Positions 55,641 through 64,000 of a stretch of DNA of 64,000 bases are shown here, piece by piece; within the stretch, counting starts at the first letter, position 1, and each line of letters begins with the position of its first letter. The notes beneath the pieces are model-generated. The model was not told the DNA's origin. It ran no database searches and worked only from the letters and a program-made list of their open reading frames with translations. The translations under genes and the position numbers were made by a program. Source of the DNA: Pelobates cultripes (Eukaryota; Chordata; Amphibia; Anura; Pelobatidae); NCBI GenBank assembly GCA_933207985.1, contig OW240918.1, positions 111,855,335-111,919,334 on the forward strand. The letters are read 5' to 3'.

Positions 55641-56635
55641 CTGTTTACTTCGATGCCTGTCCTCTAGGACTTTGCTTCCTGGCTGTTATATTGATTTATT
55701 CTTAGTTCTGTGCTGTTTACTTTGATATTCTGACAGAAGCATAGGCATCTTCTGTGGTTTGTCTTCTGTATTTGCTTTTTAAACTAGACAGTCCCTAATT
55801 CTGTTTTGATATTGACTTCAAAGCTAAATTCTGCCCTTTTCATCAACCGCACATATCATATCTCCCTTGCTGCAGTGGGATAGAATAGAATAGTATATTG
55901 TACTTGTCATGACTTTGAGGTTCATTCTGCTATTTTGCTGAACATTGGTAAGAATAGGCCCTTAGTAAAATACATTAAAAATTGCTACAATTCAATTCAA
56001 TTAAATACGTTTTTGAATGTATTGAAACGGATCAAAATCGCAAATGTTATTTTGTGCAGTTTAATACAACATTCCAGGTTAATAAAGAATCAGAATTAAA
56101 TAACCGTATCAAAAGGAAGTGCTTTGTTGTGAAAACCGCATTCATAAATGCTATTTTTTTTGTGTCACGTGATCCAACAAAAATTCTTGCCATTTTCTTT
56201 TACTTTGATTTTCCTCGCACATTTTATGCTATAAGAAATTATTTCCAATCTGAAATTATAATGCACTTTCTTAAATTTCATTTTTAATGTATCAAAAACC
56301 TGCAAATTGTGCCATTTCCAAGTACACAAAAACAGGTTTCTCAGGGCAGGATTGAGGTATTTCAATTAAGAATCAACATTTTGTTCAGAACATATTTAGA
56401 TATTGATCTGTCAAGGAAGTAAGTGTTAGGAAATTAACATTTCAAGGTTTTAAGTCAAATATTTGCAATCCGATTTCCCCAAAAATATGATTTACACTTT
56501 AAAATACAAAATGTGATTATTTTATTGCATTTTAAAATTGTACTTAACAAATGTGAAGTTAGATCTCAAGGGGATTATGTATATTTAGCCATTTTTGTTT
56601 ATAATAACATTCAAAAATGTTTGGGTCGATATTGA

Positions 56636-56945
56636 ACCTAAGGGACCACTGAAGTCACGCAGGCCACGTCTCCTCAGTGGGTGCAGTATTCCTGTCCTTT
56701 TAATTCTGTTAAATGGTTTATCACACCGCTGTATCATTGAGGAGGTATGGATTTTTTATTTTTTATTTTATTTTTTTTAGATGCGTATGTGCGGTGAGAG
56801 CCTCACGCATCAAATTTACCTATTAGAAAGCATTGAATCAGTGTTCCTATGGGGGCTGTAAGCACGGTTTTACATTGCAGCATTGTACCTTCAGGACCAC
56901 TACACCTTCGCCACTTCGTTGGGAGACTTTAGTGGTCCTTTAAGA
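56636..56945. mobile_element. Diverged MITE of the same type (intron 7)
   Basis: The left end AAGGGACCACTGAAGTC and the right end GACTTTAGTGGTCCTTTAA are inverted and resemble the ends of the MITEs at 16937 and 34544. The left TTAA is degraded. The inside is non-coding. Confidence 0.5.
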
Positions 56946-57257
56946 CCCCATCCATGTTCACCATTGAAGAGAGAACTCTTCCTTTGGTAAAATCTTGGGC
57001 AGCAGTGTTGCCAGGTGGCCAGAAGTGACCAAGAAAGCATATTTTGCACTCTTATAAGGGCTTGGGACAGGTTCAGGTAAGTATATCTGACACAACCACT
57101 TCATAATTTTGAGCATTAAAATCTGTGGAGTGGTCCACGTCAAATATAAAGGCAGAATGATGCATTGTGTCACAATGTGTGCCAGTGCTGAGTTGGAGCA
57201 AGAGCGATAAGTGACGTGACACACACACACTCTATTTTAGCGCTTTTTTGGGGGGGC

Positions 57258-57675
57258 CAAGAGAACTGCTGTGCAAGCACATGCAATAATGTGGGGTAGA
57301 GGAGTTTACCTTGTGTGCTCTGGCTGTCTCAGCCAGCCACACGACATCAGTTGGAAATCGAAAACCTTTATTTTTTTTTTCCTGGTGTTTTGTTTTAAGA
57401 TTGCATAACTTATTTCACTGGAGGTAGTTTCTCCTTCTTAAATATATATCTAACTTTGAGTATTAATAGGTTAAAGAGGAAATGTCATGCTTGAAATTTC
57501 TGCACAAACCGATACCCAACTATATATAGTCTGCTCTTAGTTATGCAATCTTAAAACAAAACATAAAAAAAATCCTTAAACGGTTTTCAATTTCCAACTG
57601 ACGTTGTGTGGCCGGCTGACACAAGGTAAACTCATCTAGCCCACGTTATCGCATGTGCTCGCACAGCATTTCTAT
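57258..57675. repeat. Foldback repeat (intron 7)
   Basis: The left arm (about 57262-57410: CTGCTGTGCAAGCACATGC, CAGCCACACGACATCAGTTG, TGTTTTAAGATTGCATAAC) is matched in reverse by the right arm (about 57537-57672: GTTATGCAATCTTAAAACA, CAACTGACGTTGTGTGGC, GCATGTGCTCGCACAGCA). The spacer is about 125 bp. Long inverted ends with no coding sequence suggest a foldback or MITE-type element. Confidence 0.7.
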
Positions 57676-58559
57676 TAACAAAAAAAAAAAAAAATAGTGA
57701 AAATAAGTGAGTTTTATGTATGTATATATCCATCCAGTATCTTTCCAGTAAGTGTAAATAAAACTGTTTTCATTTCAAACCGTATTTCATAGTTTTATCA
57801 TTTATGTTTATATTTCTTCTAATTCCCATGTATGTTTGCAAAGCAACATTCTAAGATGAAATCAAATGTAATGATTTAGAATTTAAGCAACGTTCTGTAA
57901 TTCTGTTGGGTTTTCCCCTCTGATTTTAGGTGTAACAATTTTTTTTTTTTATTATTCTTATGTAATGTTAGTGATATACTGATGCTTTTTTTTTTTAGTC
58001 TCCTAGATTCTCTCTGATATTTTAGGTGTGACCTGACCGACTGCTTCTAACTTGTTGCTGCTTTATTTTTTTTATAAGAGTAGAGTTTGACCCAACAAGG
58101 CTAAATAAGGCTAAAAAGTGAAATTTGTTATGACTCTGTTATGACCGACTCTGCTAATTAACGCTCTGCAGTTTCACATTGTATAATGCAAGGGAAGTTT
58201 GTTTACAGGTGGGCAGATAGAGTAGAGTTTGACCCAACAAGGCTCGAGGTAACTTTCCTGTGGACCCTTCAGTTTTACTCGTCTAACGGCTGTGGTACTC
58301 GCCGGAGGGGGGCTCTTTATGACAGTAGTTTTGTCAGGTCCTTGGCTCCCCTAACTTCGTTAAACTGCTGGGTGGTTAGAGGAACGTGCCTGAAGAGGTT
58401 TGGTGGTGCTTTGGGCCATATGAGTGTGTCTCTGCTCAGAGATTTGACAATTCTCAAACACCGATATTGTGCAGCGAGCGTGATGAGGATGTTTCCAAAG
58501 GCAAAACAGACCATAAAGTTTTTCCCCGTTAAGCGGACCACCCATCAACTTTTTTAAAC

Positions 58560-59770
58560 CATCATGTTCTTAACTGGAATCTCGGCCGTCTCTACCTTCC
58601 ACCCTGCGGGACAGGCCTCTGACAGTCCAGGACACGTCCTGGCAGAGTGTACCTCTCCTGGCGGCTGGAGAGCTGGCGATGTAAAATTTTTGCAGATTAA
58701 GCTCTTAAATTACGGAGCTAAGTGATTGTTATCTTGCCTCAGGGTTGGGAGTACACACACTAGCCATCAAATAGCATATTTGGCCCCAGTGTGATGGCAA
58801 AATAGCAGACCCCCTCCTGAATGTATCTGGCACCCCGACTGGGTACCTCCATTAATGGATGTTTCCTAGCTGACGCCGAGGACCATAAGCACCGCACCGG
58901 ACACCACAACCACCATCACTTAACTGGAATCTCGCCGTCTTCCTTCCACCCTGGATCAGCCTCTGACATCCAGGACCGTGTGGGAGAGACCTCTCCTCCA
59001 GGAGAGCGGCGTAAAAGGAACATCTCTTAAAAGAGCTAAGTGATTAGAACCCAGGGGAGTATACAAACTATAGCAATCCCCAGTGTGATTATAGCAGTTC
59101 CCCTCCAATCACGAGACAAGACTACGTGTTGAGGGTCAAACCGGAACAACAGATCTGAGGGTTTATTGAACAGCTTAGTCTTTTATACAGTTTTCCCCAC
59201 AAGGTTACCACCCAGGTGGACCTTGTGGGGCACAGGAACAACAAGCCAATAAAAACAGTTTTACATTGTCACTCCCATACAGTGTACACAATCCCTCCCC
59301 TCTGTCTGTGATATAATTAATGAAGACAATGGACTAACTCGATTTACTCTAAGCAGAAAAAAACATAAATTTTTACAAACCCCAAAAAGTACCCCAAAAT
59401 ACAACATATCCCCACAAGTCACATCCCCTGATAACCCTGATCTGGGTGAACAACAAAAATCACCCAGATCGGTTCGGGGGTTCAGGAATTTCCTGGAAGT
59501 CTTATTTTTGCCACACCGTGCACATGGTCCCATGCCCAAAACCGTTCAATACGCTCGACGACAAAACACTGCTGGACAATTTTAAGATGACCGCCGCCAC
59601 ATGTTTGAATCTGTTCCAGTTAAAAGTCCAAAGGGCAGAAACAGTAGTTTTGAACATGGGTTATCACAGGGCCCATAGTCCCAGGGTAGGAGGCTGGCAA
59701 ACGGGCCCCTCCAAAAGGAAGTGGCGAAGTTGCTTTCATCACAAGTAACTTTTGCTTGTTGCGAGCATTA
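58560..59770 (-). mobile_element. LTR-like remnant B with internal partial duplication
   Basis: 59065-59770 shares the motifs named for remnant A. Next to it, AACTGGAATCTCGGCCGTCT (58573) and AACTGGAATCTCGCCGTCTT (58922) open two similar stretches, each running through CTTCCACCCTG, CTCTGACA, CCAGGAC, GAGCTAAGTGATT and CCCCAGTGTGAT. A partial tandem duplication therefore lies inside. Non-coding and decayed; class uncertain. Confidence 0.4.
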
Positions 59771-60331
59771 AACACTTACATTTACATGAAGGCTCAAAAA
59801 AATGAAGAGCCTAAATAGACTATCAGCTTATTTTCATCTTTTAAATATTTATTGATGAAGGAAAAAAAATGGATGACCAGGAAGATGTTGGTATAGAGGA
59901 AAATGGAAAAAAATATTTGAGGGTAGGAGGGAGCAGAAGGGCTATGCATGGAACTGCTCCTCGGCCTGAAGACCATATCTCCAACCCTGCTCGACATGGA
60001 TTTCCGAGATAAGGTCAGATCTTGTAGACCAGAATGAGGATCAGGACATTTCAGTCTAAGTAACTGACCAGTATATTGATATCCGGTTAGTCTAGAACTT
60101 GGTGTAAACTGTATATGAACACCAACCATCTCTTCATCCACTCTAATGAAAAAAGTGTGCCCCTCATTGACGCTTCTCCAAATGTGCAGAAACATATTGA
60201 GTGCTTATTCCAATACGGTCTGCAATTTCTAAATACAATGCCATAAAGTCCATTCAACTAACCAATGAAATAAAATAACCTTTGCAATGTAGTTGGTACA
60301 TTGAGTAATGATTCTATTTGTATATTCACAG

Positions 60332-60450
60332 GACACGTGTAGAAAGTTCGGAGAACCCTCAGGTTTGCTGCTGGGCTCCATTGCACGCCTTGAATGATAA
60401 TGCAGATGTCTTGTTTCCCGTAAATGCTGCTAGTCCTTATTCTCACTCTG
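60332..60450 (+). CDS. SNX29: SNX29 exon 8 (linker)
   Basis: This 119-nt exon reads (Q)TRVESSENPQVCCWAPLH and then ALNDNADVLFPVNAASPY. It resembles the vertebrate SNX29 segment with SESPEKP, W-APLKVL and DILFPV. The acceptor is ATATTCACAG and the donor CTCTG|GTAAGA. The first G completes the Gln codon split after exon 7, 19.2 kb upstream, and the exon ends in phase 1. That this phase fits across such a large, insertion-rich intron supports both exon calls. Confidence 0.85.
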
Positions 60451-61714
60451 GTAAGATATATGTTTAGTTTGAATATTGTTTTAATTGTTTCTATTTATTT
60501 TGGTGGGTAGCAGTTATAAATATTTCATTTTACTTTTTATTTCTGCGTTTTGGTCCACATTTTCTGCCATGACTGTCTCTTTTCTCCTACGCTAGGACTG
60601 GGCAATTTTTGGCTCTCCAGATGTTAAGGACTACCTCTTCTGTAATGCTCTTACAGCCATAATGCTGGCAAAGCATCAGGAGAGATGTAGTCCAGAGGAT
60701 CTGGAGTGCCAGAGGCTGCCTACCCCTGTAACCTCTTTATAACTAACATAATACCATTAAGAGTTTTCCATATTTTCTCTAAGTTGCCTCTCTTTTATTT
60801 ATTTATATATATATAATATATATATACACACACACCGTGCGTATTCACTAACCCGTCAATGCACCAGGTACACTCCTCTTTTCATTATGTTTGTTTAACT
60901 GGAGTTGCAACATGTGCCCATCTATAAATTGCTGCCTGCAGGCAACTGACCATATACATTTGTCTTGCTGCTAATGTTTTCAAATTTTCTGATATCAATT
61001 GCATTTTTTCCCATTTTGCCCCATCTAGTTCCATCAGCATTTCAACACCTGAGCTAGGTCCCATCAGCGTCTCATTTAAAACTTTCTATAAAAGTTCTCC
61101 TATGCTAAATTGTATAGGACAGATATCCTATAGTCAAAGCAAAATCTGTTTTAGGTATGATTTTTAAAAAGCATGGATGTTAGGGGAGGGGGGGAATCTA
61201 AAACACAAAATTTATAGAATTTATAAAACTAAAACTGGTTATTTCAAGTATTGCAGTGAATGTTGTATTCAATAGGCTTTATTGACTGAACACGGAATTA
61301 AATGAAAATAAAAATAAAAAATTAAAATATTAATGCTTTCAAATTTCAGGCTAAACTAGCCAAGCTGTCATAGGGGAGTCGGGGATTTTTTCTATATTAG
61401 CTAATCATGTCTGTATGTTGCAGTTTCATTTTCCATTCTCTCCTTTGATCAGGGCTCTCAGCACCTTCTCTTCCTGTACTTCTTAGTATAACTACCTGTT
61501 TGTTAGTCCATGTATTGTATATTCACGCAGAATATGCCGGTGCTCCACTAATATAAAAATCATAATTGCATACAATTTAAAGATTAGTGAATTAATGCCA
61601 CCATGTCACACACATTAATATTCAGTGTCATGCAATACTTTAAATAGTGTATCTCTTTTTGAGATCACAATGTCTATCAAATCTATGGTCGTGCCATTCA
61701 TGGGAGCCATCAGG
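60451..61714. other. Intron 8 sequence, first part
   Basis: AT-rich intron with a short TA/CA microsatellite at about 60802-60836. The block near 60600-60730 (GGCTCTCCAGATGTTAAGGA ... GTAATGCTCTTACAGCCATA) resembles an old SINE-like or other interspersed repeat, but I cannot place it. Confidence 0.4.
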
Positions 61715-63130
61715 GGGTGAAAACCATAACGGTTGTCACGGGCCCAGCGGCCCTGGGGGGCCCAGCCCCCACGTGTAGCGGCGGAACTGCTGCCGGTGCA
61801 GTTGCACCGGGGCCCGCACGCTGATGGGGCCTATCGGGTGGCCCACGCACTTGGGGCCACCCAATGGGCCCTATATCTTCAGGTGCCCGGTCTGCGCTTT
61901 GCGCGACCGGGCCCTTTTAAAAAAATAAATAAATAAAAAATCTCAGCCGCAAAGTACTGCTGGGAGGAAGTGGCCGTCCCTTCCTCCCAGCTCCCTCCCC
62001 TCCGCGCCGCATGGGAGGGAAGAAAGACAGGCCGTTGGAGCCACGCCGACTCCCATCAGCCACAGCCTTCCACCTGCAAAAAAAAGGTAAGTAAAATTAG
62101 CTGTATTTGTGTATGTTAGTATGTATCTATGTATGTATGTCTGTCAGAATGTGTGTGTGTGTGTGTCTGTGTAAGTCAGTATGTGTATGTATGTATGCAT
62201 GTCTGTCTGTGTGTATGTATTTCAATATGTCTGTGTGTATGTATCTGTATGTATTTCAATATGTATGTATTTCAATATGTCTGTGTGTCTGTCTGTGTGT
62301 ATGTATCTGTATGTATCTCAATATGTATGTATGTCTGTCTGTGTGTATGTATCTGTATGTATCTCAATATGTATGTAAATGTCTGTCTGTCTGTGTGTAT
62401 GTATGTCAGTGTGTGTGTGTGTGTATTTATGTCCTTATGCGTGTGTGTGCAGTGTGCATAGGAATTTGTTCATATTGTTTATTGTCCGGCTCCCAACAGT
62501 GTCTGAGGGACCGTGAACTGGTCCCTTGTTTAAAAAGTTTGAGGACCTCTGTCATTATGTATGTATGTTTGTCATTGTGAATGTATGTCTGGATCTCATT
62601 ATGAATGTATGTATGTGTGTATGGATGTCAGTATATATAAATGTATGTCTGTTAGTATGTCTGTATATATGCGTGTATGCCAGTATGAATGTATGTATGT
62701 GTGTATGGATGTCAGTGTCTGTATGAATGTATGTTTGTCTGTATGTATGTTTGCCAGTATGAATGAATGTATGTCTGTGTGTATGTATGTCGGTGTGTGT
62801 ATGTCCTCATGCATTTGTGTCTGTATGTATGTTAGTATGTGTCTATCTGTCACTATGTATGCCTGTGTGCCTGTATATGTGTGTGTGTCAGTACGTATGC
62901 CTATATGCGTGTATGTCTTTTCCGGTATGTGTGTCTGTTAGTATGTATCTTTGTGTGTTTGTGTATCTATGGCCTTTTGTATCAGTGTGTGTTTTTGTGT
63001 CTGTGTGTGTATTCCTTTGGGCAGGATTTGGAGGCAGACCCTGTGGGCGGGATTGGAGGCTGGCCCCAGGGGGCCCAGACCCTGAGCTGAGTTAGGGGCC
63101 CCAAAATTTCTGGTGGCGGCCGTGATGCCA
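61715..63130. repeat. GTAT/GTCT minisatellite block framed by GGGGCCC repeats (intron 8)
   Basis: About 900 bp (62107-63015) of variant GTATGTATGTCTGTCTGTGT units. GC-rich edges frame it: left GGGCCCAGCGGCCCTGGGGG and GGGGCCCGCACGC, right CAGGGGGCCCAGACCCTGAG and AGGGGCCCC. The whole may be one expanded non-autonomous element. The long Cys/Val/Met-rich and His/Thr-rich open frames across it are artefacts of the repeat. Confidence 0.65.
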
Positions 63131-63498
63131 TTGTATGTCTGTCCTTTAATAACGCTTGCAGGGAACTTGTTGTTGAAGCTTGCAGTGTGTGTGTGTAATA
63201 GAATAATATTATCATTTTCTAGCATCGTATGTTTAACATGCTTCAGAACAAATCCATTTTATTTTTGTGATTGACCGCCAAGTAAGCTAGAGTATGTTTG
63301 GCATGTGTGCATTGATGTCATAAATATGATGATTTGTGGAATGCTACTTGATGTCAAATCTAGAGTATACATGATACTGAAACATGCTCTCTGTATATAT
63401 GAGATATACATCACTCCTGCTCTGAACTATATGATGTCATAAGAGTTGCTGCGAGGTCATAATGTGGTTGCTATTATGTGGACGTTATATCCATTCAG

Positions 63499-63574
63499 GT
63501 TTCAAAAAAACGACTCTTGAGGATACATCCAGACTGTGTAGCAAATATTGTAACACAAAACAATTCTGGTTTCG
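63499..63574 (+). CDS. Possible SNX29 exon 9
   Basis: A 76-nt open segment is bounded by a TCCATTCAG acceptor and a CG|GTAAGC donor. Read in the phase required after exon 8 it gives (G)FKKTTLEDTSRLCSKYCN and then TKQFWF, without a stop. I do not see a clear match to the SNX29 residues I remember for this part of the protein, so it may be a divergent or alternative exon, or a chance pair of splice-like sites. Only the phase and the splice sites support it. Confidence 0.3.
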
Positions 63575-64000
63575 GTAAGCTTTTGTTTAAATTATTTTGA
63601 ACATCATGTCACATAAAATAAATAGTTGTAGTAATAAATATCATTCATTTTGTAGAACTATTTACAATCTATAAAATGTTACCAGAATAAGCCAAACTCA
63701 GAGAGGGAAGAGGAAGGGACCAACGTGGGATGGATTGTTAAAATAAAGGCCAATAATGATTAGACAGGAAGGATGTGAAGGAGCTTGCAAAAGTGGACCA
63801 AAGTTAGCTTGTATATGTGACTATAATTTTGTCCAGTACCACATTCCTCTTTTAATGTAATCTCCAAGAGTGTGATTTATTTACAGCTAAACAAGAAAGA
63901 ATTTAATATTAATTGTTTTTAGAGAAAGAAAGGAAAGGTTGTGGGAGCCTGACTTGTAAAGTCAAAGGTGGAAAATGCCAGAGATAATGAGAAAAGGATT
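63575..64000. other. Sequence after the possible exon 9
   Basis: AT-rich, no gene, no recognisable repeat. The window ends inside an SNX29 intron. Confidence 0.5.

Larger units (their letters stand above)
55650..58559. other. Intron 7 sequence between LTR-like remnants
   Basis: Besides the MITE relic (56636-56945) and the foldback repeat (57258-57675) no feature was recognised. A 123-codon frame at 58186-58557 has no motif I know and is probably chance or repeat-derived. Confidence 0.45.

Noticed and set aside
58186..58557. 123-codon frame in intron 7
   Set aside because: No recognisable motif, and two overlapping minus-strand frames of similar quality; probably repeat-derived or chance.

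Overview
The window is vertebrate nuclear DNA, most likely from a frog. One host gene runs through it on the + strand: SNX29 (sorting nexin 29, formerly RUNDC2A). Its small exons sit in large introns filled with mobile elements. The repeat mix (Penelope-like elements with GIY-YIG ends, DIRS, Tc1/mariner, TTAA-flanked MITEs, gypsy/ERV-type LTRs, long TA and GT microsatellites) is typical of amphibians. No complete gene, tRNA, rRNA or CRISPR is present; the first exon and the 3' half of SNX29 (coiled coil, PX domain) lie outside the window.

Layout: 1-13900 holds exons 2, 3 and 4 (RUN domain). A 100-base N gap follows (13901-14000). From 14001 the sequence steps back into intron 1, and 15004-33073 repeats 1-13900 with exons 2, 3 and 4 again. 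Exon 5 (35718), exon 6 (39424), exon 7 (40767), exon 8 (60332) and a possible further exon (63499) then follow once each. Splice phases chain correctly from 2 to 8, but a 4-to-2 junction would break the frame. The copies differ mainly by clean insertions (a TTAA MITE and a 4.2-kb Penelope element only in copy 2, a 0.7-kb palindromic element only in copy 1). Together with the gap, this says the repeat is most likely two alleles placed end to end by the assembler, not a real duplication.

Mobile elements: a Tc1-like transposon and a 1.17-kb solo LTR (5-bp target duplication TGTAC) are shared by both copies. Intron 7 contains a three-level nest: a DIRS retroelement (42844-54438), broken by a retroposon with a 15-bp target duplication (43736-49661), itself broken by a Penelope-like element with a different 15-bp target duplication (44000-47756). 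An LTR-like insert also interrupts the DIRS tyrosine recombinase. A Kolobok-like element with palindromic inner segments lies in intron 5.

Most interesting are hammerhead-ribozyme-like motifs, in inverted pairs, in the Penelope-like element at 44000-47756 and in the copy-1-only element at 9439-10127. Their three helices can be drawn from the sequence, and stems I and II change between the two families with pairing kept. The second element has no coding capacity, is almost entirely two inverted arms meeting at the ribozyme pair, and is flanked by a 13-14 bp target duplication. It looks like a non-autonomous, ribozyme-bearing Penelope derivative. All coordinates come from reading by eye; family names were not checked against a database.
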